Origin: Diplocarpon mali
Taxonomy: Eukaryota; Ascomycota; Leotiomycetes; Helotiales; Drepanopezizaceae
Length of the DNA stretch: 64,000 nt
NCBI GenBank assembly: GCA_024741835.1
Contig: JAENRP010000038.1
Coordinates: 162,549-226,548 of the forward strand
Direction: 5' to 3'
In this document: positions 11,781 to 24,400 of the stretch, in pieces
Numbering within the stretch: position 1 is the stretch's first letter
Layout: every line of letters starts with the position of its first letter
The notes under the pieces: generated by a model
Databases searched by the model: none
Told to the model about the DNA's origin: nothing
The model's input: the letters and a program-made list of their open reading frames with translations, nothing else
Position numbers and translations under genes: made by a program

Positions 11781-13890
11781 GGTGGCGCGAGGTAGGAGAT
11801 TCCCTCCCTGAAACTACCACGTCAAGACAATAACCCAAGGAACAGACGTATCCTTGCTCCATGCCCAACAGCCGCGGGAGGAAGTGCGCGAGGGGGGAAG
11901 CAGGGCGCCGAGAGCCAGCCAGAAGAACCTGACCTGTACCCTATGTCTTCTCTCTTGCTCAATCAATAGCGCCCTACTCTGCTTGGTGATTTTCCGTGCA
12001 ACGCTTGAGCAGCCCTTGTATGAACCAGCCAGCATGAGAGGCGAAATGGCGTCACGAGCCCAAAGTGCAATCTGCTCCGTAGCAACTCCAGAGCAGGCCG
12101 AGCTGCAGTCGAGAAGCCGGCATCGCGTTCTCGCCATCGTGCGAGCTAGGTAATCTGATCGCGTTATCCCAAGACGTCCTTCACGCGAGAAGTCCCCGCG
12201 GGCCTTGGCTGGTCATCACCGCCCCGAGAAAGACATCCTACTGCCCAGCCGCCACGGCCACCATACCGCCGGTCAGCCTCCCCCGAGAAACCAAACTCCC
12301 TCGGCGTCGGAGCTCCCTTGGAGCCAGGAAGACTCCCAACCCACGCCATTTTCCTTGCCACCGAGCTCTCTCCATCCCCCACTCCCTAGATTCTCCTTCC
12401 GACCAGGCCTCGGACGTGTCAGCCCAAGCTGCCAGAGCGAAACAAGCAGCCCAAGTATGGCTGCGCATCCAGCAAGGACGCCGTGAGGAAGATGGCCGAT
12501 GCTACTATTTACCATGGGATAAGCGTCGTCCGGACGACTCGACGTAGCGCGTTCGATTGTCCCTGCAAGTCTTCCTTAAGCGAGCCCCCTTGTCAAGCGG
12601 ATGCCGAACTCGTCGCTGGCCTAAGAGCCATTATGTATTCTCGAGCCTTTTACCAGACTAGCTGCAAGCGGAGAGGAAAAGAAGATCTTCTGGGCACTGT
12701 GTACAAGCCTGACTAACATCGCTGATTCGTTGAGATCTGTAGACAGTACATATGGTGCATATCTATTGTGTAGTGGTGGCATCTGGGCCTCAAAACATAA
12801 CGGTCGCAGGCTCAAAAATAACAAAACTATATGTCGCCCGGTGAGAGGCTCGAACTCACAACCTTAAGCTGATTTTGCATCAAGGTTCTATGACCTATCT
12901 GCTTAAAAGGCTTACGCGCTCTATTCATCCATATTAGAAATATCCCTTCCCTCGATCTGGGAGAACCTACAACCAATTGTGCCAACCGGGCATGACTAAC
13001 CCCCCTCCCGCATTACAATACATAATCCTTTCACAGCCTCCAGTCTGTGGCGAGCTTCTGCCGGCCCCGCCCTCCACACCCCAAGAAGCCACCCGCCACC
13101 CGCCACGCACCAGCCACCCAACCCAGCCCCTACCACGTCCTTCCCACCTCCGGGCGCGAGTAAACAAACCGTCTCGCCCAGACCCGACATCCTCTCTCCT
13201 ACTCACTCTCGGCACGCCTGGCTTTTTCCACAGTCAAGACAAGGCGCTCCCCGATTATATATCCTTCGACGCGTGCCGTATCCCTCGACGCGTGCCGAGG
13301 TACGTAGCCAAGGCGGCGTCTGCCTCGGATCCGACCTTTCTCCCACCATCTCGACCTCGGCTTCGCCCACGGTACGCACCAGGCGCGAGGCAAGTTAGGA
13401 TCAGGCACGGGTGTGGAGCAGGTCAATTGAGAAAATATATAGAAAAGTATGCAAGTAAAAGGACCCACGGCTCCCGGTGTTCGACCATAAGCCCCCCTCC
13501 ACCCCCTCAATCCGCAGCCAAGCGCATGCGTCCTCATCGCCCTCCGCCGCAACGCAGAGAGGGAGGGGCGTGGATACCGTCGAGGCGCGCGTTTGTGAGG
13601 GATGTTAGTGCTGGTGTAAGCGAGGCTGAGGCGAGAAGGTGTCGGTTCTCTCGTCTGGGGGTGCCGTGCGTGGGTATGGAGACTCGGAGAGGGAGGAGAG
13701 TCGATCGATCCAGGGGGAAGACCGTAGTCACGGGGGTCTCTGGCTCCTCTCCCTGTGCTGCGGCTCGCGCGTCGCCGTTCGAGAATCTAGGCACAAAGCG
13801 TACATATATACATGAGAGTGGTGTAGCTACAGATAACAAGGCCGACATGACTCCCGCCGAGACGCCTCCCGTCCTCTACGCATACAAAAT
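11781..13890. other. intergenic, no gene recognised
   Basis: A 319-codon plus-strand frame at 12977-13936 overlaps the last mtIF2 exon in antisense and is rich in Pro/Arg/Ser; it is treated as chance. A degenerate tRNA-like stretch lies near 12838-12935 (minus strand, B-box-like GTTCGAGCC) but does not fold as a tRNA. The right end is the 3' untranslated region of mtIF2. Confidence 0.5.
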
Positions 13891-16800
13891 CTACAGGTAT
13901 CTCTTCTCTTCCTTCTCCTCGTACGCCTGCACCTGATCACCGACTTGGAAATCGAACCACTCGTGGAAGCCGAGCCCGCACTCGCCCCCCTTCTTCATCT
14001 CCGCCACATCCTTCTTCACGTTCTTCAGCGAAGCAATCGTACCTAGACCCGTTAGCGATGCTCAATCAGAGAGGGAAAAGGGGGTGTACCATCAAACATC
14101 TTCACGCCACCCCGCATGACTCGGACCCTAGCAGTCTTGCTGATGGTGCCGTTCCGGACCTTGCACCCGGCAATCGACTTGTGCTGTCGGCCCTTCACTG
14201 TAATCTCAAAGATCTGGGCAATGTCGGCCTCGCCCAGCACACGTTGGGTGACCAGCGGAGCAAGATGCTTGCTCAGCTCCGCCCTGACATCGTCCACCAG
14301 CCGGTAGATGATGTTGTGATCGATGATTTGGACCTTGGCCCGCTCGGCCATCGTGCTAATGCTCGGCTCCACTGGCGTGTTGAAGTTGATCAGGTGACCC
14401 TTGGCTCCAGATGCATGCTCGACATCGAACTCGGAAAGCTGACCCACGCCGTATCTCAGGATATGGGGTTGCACCTCCTGGTTACCGAGCGCCGAGATCT
14501 GGTCCGTGACAGCCTCGACCGACCCGCTGACATCGCCCTTGACGATAAAGTACACCTGTTTCGGCCCCGTCGGTTTCGCGTCCCGAATCTTCTCGGGGAC
14601 TTCCTCGTCGGCGGCTTTCGCATCAGCCGCTGCTTGTGCCTCGGCCTTCTCGAGCTCTCTTCTCTCTTCCACTGCCTTTCTGTTCTCATTGATGGCGTCC
14701 ATGTCGTCGGCCAATCTGTCTCGCTCCTCCTTCTCGAGTCGGTACGCCACCACGCTCTTAGCCTTAGCCTCGTTCGGTGCTTGAAGCACTTCGTCACCGG
14801 CCAGTGGCTGTTCGCGCCACCCGTCAATCTCAACAGGCGTGCCCGGGCCGGCCTCCGCGATCTCGATGCCAGCTTCGTTCCGCAGGCAACGGATTCTGGC
14901 CCATGTCCTGCCCGCGACGATAAAGTCACCCAGTCGCATTGTTCCTCTCCGGATGAGTACCGTCGCAACCTTGCCCATGGACTTGATACTGGCTTCGACG
15001 ACCCATCCTTCGGCTTGTCCGTCAGTCTCGGCTCGCATGTCGAGAATCTCAGAGAGGGTGACCGCAGCTTCTTCCAATTGCGGCATACCCGCGCCGGTCT
15101 TGCCGCTGACACACACGACCTGGGTATCTCCTCCAAAATCCTCGATATCAACACCGTGGCGAGCTAGATCCTGCTTCACGCGATCGATATTCGAGTCTTG
15201 CTTGTCAATCTTGTTGATGGCGACAATCATGGGGACTCTGGCAGCCTTCGCATGGTTGATGGCTTCGATCGTTTGCGGCTTCACGCTATCATCTGCGGCC
15301 ACGACCAGGATAACAATATCCGTGATGTTGGCACCTCGCTGGCGCATGCTCAGGAAAGCAGCGTGACCAGGCGTGTCCAGAAAAGTGATGATCTTGCCGG
15401 AGGGCATAGGTACCGAGAAGGCGCCGATGTGCTGAGTGATACCGCCGTGCTCACTCGCAGCAACCGAAGATTTCCGCAGGTAATCCAGCAGAGTTGTCTT
15501 CCCGTGGTCAACGTGGCCCATGATGGTTATGACGGGGGGTCTTGGGGGTAGTGAAGAAGGGTCCTCGGGAGGAGCTCTCGCTCTCAAGTCTTCAGACACT
15601 CCTCGGTCGATGATCGGCTCAAAATTATATTCTTGGGCAATCAGTCCCGCATTCTCAGCATTCAGGATAAAGTCGTGGCTGGTGTCCTCAAAGCCTAGCT
15701 CTTCCATCTTCCAGACAAAGTCCTCGTATCGTACCCTGAGCGCCCCAGCGAGATTGGAAACGCTGATAAATTCGGGTAGGAGTATAGGAGTTGGCGCGGC
15801 ACGCTTCGCGGCCTTCTTCTCTGCCTTTTCGCGTTGGCGCTGTGCTTTTGCTTCAGCACGGGCAGCTGCCTCTTCAAGCTCGGCTTCCTCTCCTTCACAC
15901 ATAATGAATTGTTCACGTCTCCTGGCCTTATCCCGGCCTTTACCCTTCGGCTCGTCTTCGTACATTGTTTCCGCGGCCTGTCGCCCTCGACCTTTTCGTT
16001 TCCGTTCTTTTGCCGGCCGTGTGCTCGGTTCATCCCCACCCTCCTCGCCGGTCCGTTCCCAATCTTTCCGTCCCTCTTTCCCAGCCGCTGCTGACGGTGT
16101 GTTCCTTTCCGGGATCTCTGCAGATAAACTCCTGAAGGCCCCCCGGCCGCCGAGACTCGGTCGTTGAGCAGGAGTAGTCTGTCCGTTTTGAATTTCATCG
16201 TTTTTGGAATGATGGAAAGGCTCGTAACGTCTAGGGTGATACTGTTCGACTCTGAGTCGTTGCTCTTGGCCATTACTTTGGCGCGGAAGAAGTGGCGTAT
16301 ACCTCGCAAAGCCGGCCTGCTCTTCCCTTTCTGCCCGCCCTTGCGCAAAATCGATGCGTCTAAAGCTTCCGTCGTCCTCCGGTGAAGGTCGGGCAGTATC
16401 TCGCTGACGTTTCAACTGATTCCATCTCGAATCGTCCCTTTCGGTCGAGGGCCGAGCCGCCCATTGATCATCTCCCAGGACGTGCCGTATCCTAGGGCCC
16501 GCACGGATACTTGCTTCATCACCTGGGAAGTTCCTGCTCGTCCGCTGAGGATCCATTGCTTTCCGTTTTGCAATCTCACTTTGCGCATATCTAATCCTTT
16601 CTTCTTCTGTCCGTGGCACGTATCGCCCGTCACGGCTGGATTGCGGCCTACTTCCGAAACCATCTGTCCCTTTCCTCTGCTGTGAACTAGCCTCCCTCTC
16701 GAGCATCTTTGCGCGTGCCCGCTGTTCATGAGGGTCGAGTTCCCTGCCGCCGGCGGCCTGTGCCGCTTTGCCCTCCTGTGACTTTCTCTCTCTTTCAAGC

Positions 16801-17431
16801 ATCATTGCTCGAGCCTGCTGCTCATGAGGGTCGAGCTCCCTGCCAGCGGCCCCGATTCTCTCAGTGGCAGGAGTCGATGTCGCAACCGAACTTCGCCAAC
16901 CCGGAGTCTTCAACTGCTGCTCCGCGTTTGATTTCCCCGGTGATATTGGGCCTTCTCGCGACCCTGTATCCTGTGGCGAATGGGCCCTGATCTGAGCCGG
17001 AGGAGTGGGTGCTTGACCACTCGACGACTCTGGTCGCAACCTTAGCTCTGCGGCTCCCGACTGTTCAATCGCTGGTCTTGGAACACCCACGCCAGGTATA
17101 GAGCTTCCGACTCCTTTTCCCCAGCTGGGCCCAGCAGCAGGAGCCCCCCAACTTGGACCTAGGCCTGCTCTTGCGGGACGCCCCCAAGTTGGCTGCGGTC
17201 CCCGAGCGCCATCATCGTGAGCCGTAGGAGTGACCTCTCCAGGCGGTCTCGCGACGGGTCGAGAAGATTGGAGGAACCTGCGTGAAACGTGAGAAGGTTG
17301 TCGAGCTTGGCCCAGTCTGTGGGCGCAAAAGGCGCATAGAGATGGAGTGCTTGGGTCCTGTATGAAGTTATTATCCACGAGCTGAAACTGAAAAGACCTT
17401 GATATACCCGTAACAGACTGCGACCTCTCAT
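13891..17431 (-). CDS. mitochondrial translation initiation factor IF-2, three exons
   Basis: This GTPase brings initiator tRNA to the mitochondrial ribosome (family knowledge). I place exons at 17431-17408, 17357-14090 and 14042-13891, with 50-nt and 47-nt GT-AG introns; phases agree and give 1147 residues. The 8-residue first exon (MRGRSLLR) adds a basic, targeting-like N-terminus, and the last exon restores the family C-terminus (GLGFHEWFDFQVGDQVQ to EEKRYL). The G domain is at about 620-780: GHVDHGKT (G1, about 622), DTPGHA (G3, about 669), NKID (G4, about 723), then SGKTG. An IF2 N-terminal-like fold (SVSNLAGALRVR) lies near 540-590. The first 500 residues are low complexity, with a CAFC motif near residue 17 and a 31-residue tandem duplication (GRELDPHEQ). 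Confidence 0.95.
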
Positions 17432-17591
17432 GGTGGATGGGATGAGGCGTTCACCTCGTCACCGGGGGATGGGCTCAAAACTTTTTGTACACCACGGAGA
17501 CGGCGGATAGTTTTTCCGGATTCGTAGTTTTGTCACCGGCTTCGAGCCGCCCCCCTGAAGCCTCCAACAACCCACCGGCCAGGAGCTCACC
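17432..17591. promoter_or_regulatory. shared divergent promoter region, mtIF2 / membrane protein
   Basis: Only 160 bp separate the two outward start codons, so the core promoters must overlap or abut. No TATA box is evident in this interval. Confidence 0.5.
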
Positions 17592-18656
17592 ATGCGCGAA
17601 AAGGGCAGACAAAAGGCGCGGGCCTTCAGAGGCACAGATTCGACCTCTCAAGCCTCGGCAGCCGCGCTGGAGCCTCCCCCGCCCTTCCGCCGCGCCCCCG
17701 CAAGACTGACGCCCTTCCTCTCGGAGCTCGCGAAGCCGCACGTCTACATCACGCACGTCGACACGAAGCCGCGGGAGTTCAAGCGGAAGATCTTCCTGGT
17801 GCCGGCGCTCATGAACGCGGTCATCGGCGGCCTGATCGTGTGGCGGATCCGGGCCGTCGGCCCGTACTACCTGAAGATCTGCTTCTCGCTGATGGGGAGG
17901 CGTAACGAGACGACGATCGACACGGCCCAGATGGCCCTCCGCGACTCGCTGCTCGAGATCCTACGGCGCTTCGCCGTCTTCATGGTAGACCTCTTCATCT
18001 ACGTCCTCTTCTGGCCGTGGCCGCGGGCGTTCTTCACCGGCAGGATCATCGGGAATCCGGTCGCGTGGCGGTTCGCTGTGGGATTCCGGCCGCAGGAGAT
18101 CATCGTGCGGAGGAGCCGGAAATGGGACCGCTTGATTGGGAACGTCCTGGAGCAAGGCCCCGTGCAGCAGGAGCTGTTTGACATCATCCGGAGAGCCGTG
18201 GACCCCGTCTGGATGGCGGAGAAGACGGGCTATCTAATGCTCAGCAGGGAGTGGGACCTGGACTGGAAGACGATGATCACGGCTACGAGATTGGCGGATA
18301 CGGGGACACTCTCTATCCAAGACTTCAGGACGACGATACTTGTGCACAGCGAGGACTTTGGGTGGATGGTCATCGAGCGTGCGGATGCAGGGGGGAGTGC
18401 CGCGGAGCAACAGGGGCGGGAGAAGATCGTCGCTTTCAAGGACGAGCTGACAGCCCTGGGCAAGGAGAACTTGTTCTTCAAGTGGATCGAACTGGTACAG
18501 TACGAATCATCGAGGCCTGGCGGCTTCACCCCCGACAAGCAGGTTGACACTATCGCCCAGGCCAGGGAGATGTTCGAGGCTCAAGGAGTGGACTTTGACA
18601 AGTTCTGGGCAAAGATTGGTGGGATGGAAGGGATGCCCGGGATGGACCAGATGTAG
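17592..18656 (+). CDS. conserved-looking two-TM membrane protein, function unknown
   Basis: This is an intronless 354-residue gene. The start has a good context (CACCATGCG). After a basic, disordered N-terminus of about 40 residues come two hydrophobic segments, about 67-86 (IFLVPALMNAVIGGLIVWRI) and 127-146 (FAVFMVDLFIYVLFWPWP). The remaining 200 residues are a soluble, Trp-rich C-terminal domain (WDRLIGNVLEQGPVQQEL, AVDPVWMAEKTGYLML, FFKWIELVQYESSRPGGFTP), ending in a Gly/Met tail (GGMEGMPGMDQM). The balanced composition and codon use make it clearly a real gene, and it reminds me of uncharacterised fungal ER/nuclear-envelope-type proteins, but I cannot name it. It shares a 160-bp promoter interval with mtIF2, which by itself does not show a mitochondrial role. 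Confidence 0.85.
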   Translation: MREKGRQKARAFRGTDSTSQASAAALEPPPPFRRAPARLTPFLSELAKPHVYITHVDTKPREFKRKIFLVPALMNAVIGGLIVWRIRAVGPYYLKICFSLMGRRNETTIDTAQMALRDSLLEILRRFAVFMVDLFIYVLFWPWPRAFFTGRIIGNPVAWRFAVGFRPQEIIVRRSRKWDRLIGNVLEQGPVQQELFDIIRRAVDPVWMAEKTGYLMLSREWDLDWKTMITATRLADTGTLSIQDFRTTILVHSEDFGWMVIERADAGGSAAEQQGREKIVAFKDELTALGKENLFFKWIELVQYESSRPGGFTPDKQVDTIAQAREMFEAQGVDFDKFWAKIGGMEGMPGMDQM

Positions 18657-19259
18657 TAGACGAATCGAAGCAGCTTTCCTCAAATCAGCCTGCGGAGACC
18701 TGGGCCAGGTATTCCTCTTGATTTCTTTCTAACCCGCACTATGGGTCGTTAACGGCGAGGTAGCCGCGCTTGTTGAACGGTCCATCTCTCCCTCGGGTCG
18801 GCCACGAGAACAGTCTGTCGTCTTCAGGCCGCGCGTGGCTACGAGGCGCCCTGGTCATGCCTCATCTTTCTGGGTCATCCTCCTGTACGCTGGCCCGACA
18901 CCTCGCTTAGAGGCAAAAGGTATCTAGCTTCGGGCTTGTCACTCCGCACGTCTCTGATACCGCTTCGGCACAAGGCATTCGGCGGCAGTGCACGGCAGCA
19001 GATGCGAACACGTGTCCCTCGTCGGCCAGTGACCTGTAGCCATGCATCTGCACCACCAGTCCCAGCTGCTTCGGAAGCTTCGACGCCGCGTCCTGGTCTC
19101 TCCGAGAACGTCACCTGAGAAGCGAGTTCAATCGGCCCCTGGGGTCGCGTGCGTCGCCGGCGCTGGCGGGGCCCCCGTGTTGCCTCCCGGCTTCTGTCCG
19201 TAGCAGACAGTCCTCCGCCAGGTCAGTTCTTGCGCCTCGTGGTGCTGGGGAGAATGGAC
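18657..19259. other. intergenic between convergent genes
   Basis: This is the 3' flank of the two-TM gene and of the methyltransferase, which face each other. No gene is recognised. Confidence 0.5.
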
Positions 19260-20500
19260 CTACACGTTCTGGTAGGCATGGATATCTCTGTTCCGGAGAT
19301 CACTCCGGATATGTGCGCACAGCACCTCCACCTCCTCGGCCCTCCACTACCACCACCGTCAACAGGGTCGAGAGTGCGGCGGGAGGTCGAGCGGTACTCA
19401 CGCCAAGATACTGGGTCATCAAGAACATGGCCCAACCATGGATGCCCTCATTCCACGCCATCCTATTATACGCTCCGATCTCTTTCAACTTCTTGTCGGC
19501 CGTCCACGGCCCAATGGGCCACTTGAAGGTCCTCCTCACCACGTTGACGAATCCCGCCCTCTCCATAAAGTCCTTGCTCTCCTCGGCGATCTTGAAGCTC
19601 TTCCCGAACTTCTCCCCACACTCCCAGGCAATGGGGCCCCAGCTCTCCAGGTGCGTGCCGGCGAGGGATCCATCCTCTGACTTGGGGATGACCGATATCT
19701 CGGCCTGCTCGAACCAGCCGCCGGGCTTCAGGTGATCGAGCACCGAGGCGTAGAGGTCCGGATAGTCGGCCACGGAGCCGTAGATGCAGCGGGCGTGCAC
19801 GTAATCGAAGGTATCATGCGAGAAGGTCCAGGGGAGTGTAAAGTCGTCGATCTGGAATTCGAGATTCGGAGGGACATCCGCTGGCTGGATCGGGGAGAGG
19901 TCGGTCGCCACGACAGCCGCAGAGGGGAACTGATCCGCGAAATCAATGGCCCAGATGCCGGTGCCGGTGCCCAGATCGATCACTCGTTGGGGGTTGGGTG
20001 CTATGGGCGCGAGGAACAACCGGCCGTCGAACGTGAGGCTGAAGATGTGGTGGAAGAGATCGAGATTCTCCTGCGCGTTGTCGTCGTTCGGACCCCTGTA
20101 TAGATCACATGAAATAGTCAACATGGATCTCGCATACGTCTGTTTGATTTTTATTTTTTTTCCTCTCTCTTTTTATTTTTTCTCTCTCTTCTTCTCTTCT
20201 TCTTTTTCTTTCATCATCTTCTTCTTGGTCCGGAAGTCGTCCCATCTCTTACCAGTACGTCCCGGCGCGATAGCTGTGATACCTGCGCCCGTTCAGATAC
20301 ACGTGCCTGGTGATTGCGGAGTACAGCGATGTCGTCTCCGAGACCGTATCGCTGTCCCCTCCGTAGGAAGAGTCGTTGTCGTTGTCCACCCGGAGTGGAA
20401 GGTCGAGCGTAGGAGGCAGGGTTGGTTGTGGTTGTGGTTGTGGTGGAGGTTGGGGTTGAGGCAGAATGTCCCCACCGGTCGCCTCGGCCTCGTCAGCCAT
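19260..20500 (-). CDS. LaeA-like SAM-dependent methyltransferase, three exons
   Basis: Exons 20500-20253, 20095-19402 and 19346-19260 join in phase to 342 residues; the introns are 157 and 55 nt. Exon 1 has a Pro/Gln repeat (residues 14-30) and the family entry motif ETTSLYSA, NGRRYHSYRAGTYW. Exon 2 carries NDDNAQENLDLFHHIF, then SAM motif I (VIDLGTGTGIWAIDFA, about 121-136), DLSPIQP, PPNLEFQIDDF, FDYVHAR and LKPGGWFEQAEI. Exon 3 (LGWRAEEVEVLC, then RDIHAY) ends at a stop a few residues earlier than I expect for the family, a possible slight C-terminal truncation. Relatives include the secondary-metabolism regulator LaeA, but this subfamily is large and the substrate is unknown. The frame is open upstream of 20500, so a longer N-terminus is possible. 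Its first intron is purine-rich on the coding strand. Confidence 0.88.
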
Positions 20501-21005
20501 GGCCGAGATGTGGAAGATGGAGATGGTGCGACTCGGGAGGAGGCCTGGCTGCACGGCAGCGAGCAGGGCGAGAATCTCGGCGTGATATGTGATGTCACAA
20601 AGTTCTAGACCTCGCCAGAGCTGTACGTGATCCGCCGGCGGGAATACGCATCGTCCGGTCGCAGACGATGCGGGAGGTTGTGGTGTGGGTGGAGTTGGAG
20701 GAAGAGATGTGTTCTGCTCGGGGTCGGGGCGGTGGTAGACGGCGCAGAGCGGTGAGCGTGGTGGGTGAGGAAATCGAAGTCTCCCGACCTCTTGTGTGCG
20801 CAGCTCCGTTCTGCCGCCCATGCACGTCATCTGGTCTAGCCGGGTCACTTTTGTGTCTCCCAGTCTGGGATCGGCTGACTCGCCGAGAGAGCCGAGAAGC
20901 CGAGAAGCAGCGGGACGGGTGTCGGGCATCCCAGGAGGGACGTTGTCGGTTGTCGGTGTGGCATCGAGTTGGAAGCTTGGGGTAACGCGGAGGTTGCGAG
21001 ATCAC

Positions 21006-21047
21006 GTGTGTATATGTATATGTATATATATATATAGATATGCATAC

Positions 21048-21078
<31 letters not shown>

Positions 21079-21083
21079 TACAA
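21006..21083. repeat. microsatellite: TATATG/TA run then (TACACA)n
   Basis: A TGTATA/TA-rich run switches to about five TACACA units. It is a simple sequence repeat; open frames across it are artefacts. Confidence 0.9.
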
Positions 21084-21366
21084 ACCTCCCATCCACAGCT
21101 CTCCTTGTCCCGGGGCCTTGCGCATGCGGGGCCCCACGTGCCCGTCGTTCGGAACTCGCCTCGACCACCTTCCGAAAAGAGACATGGAGGTCTTTCCGTG
21201 GCCTAGCACACGGCGGGGCCAGACGGCGCGATTGGTGGGTTAGCCGAGTCCGGCTCCCGAGGCACGACTGCCGACCCGGGTACGTCGGAGCATCTGGGCT
21301 CGACGATATACCCGCTCTGATTGGCTCGTCGTCGCGCTGCACGTGGTTGTAGAAGCGTTGGTAGGA

Positions 21367-21430
21367 GATGGATGGATAGATGGATAGATGGATGGATGGA
21401 TGGATGGATGGATGGATGGATGGATGGATG
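21367..21430. repeat. microsatellite (GATG)n
   Basis: There are about 16 tandem GATG units, two changed to GATA. An AT-rich low-complexity stretch follows to about 21600, then a very GC-rich stretch (CCCCCGGCC runs near 21685-21725). Confidence 0.92.
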
Positions 21431-24400
21431 TATAGGATGTATGAGATTATGGATATGTATTGTATATATGAGATTATGGATATACATGATATATACGATA
21501 TATATATGTATAATATGTATTATGTGTATTATATATATATATATTACATATTACATATTATATATGAAATTATAGATACGTATGATATGTATAATATATA
21601 AACATCCATCTACATCCATCTACACCCATATATCTCCATACATTTCCATACATCCCGACACCTCTCCCCTCCCTGCGTGCCGGCTTTCCCCGGCCCCCCG
21701 GCCCCCCGGCCGCCCGGCCGCCCGCTTCCCGCGCGAGCCGAGTGGGCGTCCGGAACCCCGTCGCGTCGGCGTGCTGACTCCTGACTCGGCCTTCCCCGGC
21801 TCCCGAGAGCGCCCGATATTCCACCCCGCCCCGGCTCTCTCGGCACCGAAAGCGCGCGGATCGAGCGGGCCTGATTCTTCCCCGGGGCTTTCGGGACGAG
21901 CTGATCTCGTCGGGCACGTCCTTGCAGGCGACGTGCAAACCCAGACGAGCGTCAAATCCGAGGCGTAATGCAGTTTCCTGTGGTATCCATTACAACAGCG
22001 GCGGAGCACGTCTGAGGGACGGCGCATTCCACCCACCTGGCTGCGTGAGTGGATCAAGTGTCTGAAGTCCATACGCAAACAGTGCAGGGGTATCGACGCA
22101 GTTGTCCCCATGTCTCACATGAATGCAAGGGTGCCGTGGGGCAACCGTGGTTTTACATGAGAGCCATAGAACTCTCATCACACGATAGGAAATCCGTCTC
22201 CGAGGGGAAAGATCGTGATGCGGCGTGGCCGGCACCTAGACCCAACGTTGACCACTGCCAGAGACTTTCCGTCAGGCTGCGCAGGGGGTAAAACGATAAA
22301 TTGAGAGCAGATTGATAGTCCCCGTGCATACCACCATGCCTGAGAATGTACCCCCGTCCGAGTAGTCGTAGAGTAATCAGAGGGGAATCTTACCCGGCAG
22401 CCTCAGCCTTGTTTACTCACACACGGTATCCGGAATGTCGATAATCGCCTCCGCCTCTGGCCCAAGCACCTTGGGCGCGATGACTCTACTTGGTCTCGAG
22501 GTTTTTCTTCCCTTTTTTTCTTTTCCAAGTAGCCGGCCGCTTCCCTCGCCCTCGTGCATCAAAAGGGCGATATGCTACAGATCGCCTTGGACTCGTATGC
22601 TACCTCCCTCTCTCGATACTCCGCTCCAGCAGCTGGCCACTAGCTTGGTTTTCAGCTCCCAGTTGCTGATCAATCGCTCCGAAGCGCGTATAGGACAGGA
22701 ATCGTTCAAATCTGCAAGGAGCTCCTGGTCATTCCTGATATGCAGTAGTCAGAAGAACGACTGCCGAAGGACGCAACGCTGGAGAGACCGGGTTTTGACC
22801 GGAGTCATTTATAGAACGATGAAAGACATGTGGCGACGTGGGCTAGTAGAATCTCGATCATCAGATGGAGGTTTCTCGGGTGTTGTGGTCCAGCCGAGCG
22901 GGTCCGCGATGGCGATTCTCGCTTCAAGTATGGATTGCGGGGGCAAGCTTGATTTTACGTAGCATGGCCCCGGTGGCTATCTTTAGTAAGCAAGGTAGCG
23001 ATTAGGGGTTATCGAGAACCTGGACTGTACAAACCGGGGATAATTTGTATGACTATTGATGCCAGGTACCTACAGGTTGGAAATTCATGCAAGTAGGGTT
23101 TCATCCGAACACGCACATCCGAAACAGTGAGCTCTACGCGTAGACTTATTCCGAGTCTCGTTTGAACGGAGACCAGATATAGGTATGATTTGTAGTTGTT
23201 GGCATCACAAGGTATGCGTACAGGGGGAAAGAATCGATTCTTGGTTGTATTGGTTGTTGATGATCATTCTAAGAGGAGGTAGAGAGATCTAAAGTAGAGT
23301 AATGCTGCCTATGCCAAGGCTCTTCATGTGACCTTCCACGTGACCGATATCCACTCTTTTCCTAAAGTAATAATTCTGGAAGACACTGATAAATTAACCC
23401 ACGTGACACATCGCTGGAGTGTGACTGCACAGCTCGAATCAAGCGCGATCTCAATTCATTTGGTATCATCAATACCAATCGATCAAGTAGGGTTTCCGCG
23501 ACATGGTCCGGGTAATCTCTCGACACCAAGGGGCTTCGGCCTTGTGGGACTAGAGAGCTCGGTATGCAGCTCCGTACAGATTTCTCGCAAGGGACATCGG
23601 GATCCTGTACGGTGTTTTATGCAAGATTCAAAATTCCCCAACCGCTGCCAAAGCCTATGACGACAAGAAAAAAGAAGAAAAAAAGAAGAAGAAAAGGCTC
23701 TACAATCCACGGCAAGGAGATGCAGAATTCCACGGTTTTTCCAGATATTTCTTCGTATGAAGACTGTTTCGAGCCCCCCTTTCAAGCCAGGAATCTTCAG
23801 TCTCGACGCCCTGTATCGTGGGCTATCGGGTATGATCTGGCTGTATAGGGTTTCAAGGGGTGGAACCTTTTCTTGTTGATCGCTCCCAGGTCATCAGGTG
23901 GAGGTTCGGTAGGGTAGGGCGATCACTCTACGACGCAGGCCACTCTAAGGTGAGTTTTCGCAGAGCAGCAGTCATGAGAGGATTGAGATCAACATATCGG
24001 ATATTGCTTGTGAAAAAGTCTTCCGAGTGTATAGTAAAAATATCAAGAAATTAATAGAACACCGGAAACCGAGTAATAATGAGTCTGCCCAACGGGTCTC
24101 TGGTGCGGAAATGTAATGTTCCGTAGATGCGGACCTAAGCTGAGGAGCGAGGAAGCCTACCTACTAATGTTGAATGTGAAGATTATTTACGCGCTTAGTG
24201 CATATCACTTCGTGTCAATATCTTCGTATAATGGCCCCTTTTATAATAGCAAGTACCTCGTCGCAGGCTAAATAAGAGACAGCGTGTCGGTCACTTGCAC
24301 TGCGTCACAGACAACAGACGAACGTCCAGCAGTCTTCAACTAGCAAACCCTCTCCCTCTGCCCCCCTCGGTAGGATTGACGGTAACGTGATGTTTACTCG

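Noticed and set aside
12838..12935. tRNA-like stretch on the minus strand with a B-box-like GTTCGAGCC
   Set aside because: The acceptor arms do not pair, the T stem has a mismatch and no proper anticodon loop forms. At most it is a decayed tRNA or SINE fragment.
12977..13936. 319-codon plus-strand open frame
   Set aside because: It overlaps the last mtIF2 exon in antisense, is Pro/Arg/Ser-rich low complexity, has no motif, and lies in the 3' region of a well-supported gene.
17159..17377. Alternative mtIF2 start in the frame of the long exon (ATG at 17378)
   Set aside because: The splice model with ATG at 17431 uses a clean 50-nt intron in phase and gives a more basic, targeting-like N-terminus. 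The 17378 ATG would lie inside that intron.
21321..21601. Open frames translating as repeated WMDG / MDGWMDG
   Set aside because: They are produced by the GATG microsatellite and the following AT-rich low-complexity DNA.
22435..22962. 175-codon plus-strand open frame
   Set aside because: No recognisable domain, no supporting promoter or splice signals, and no clear codon bias.
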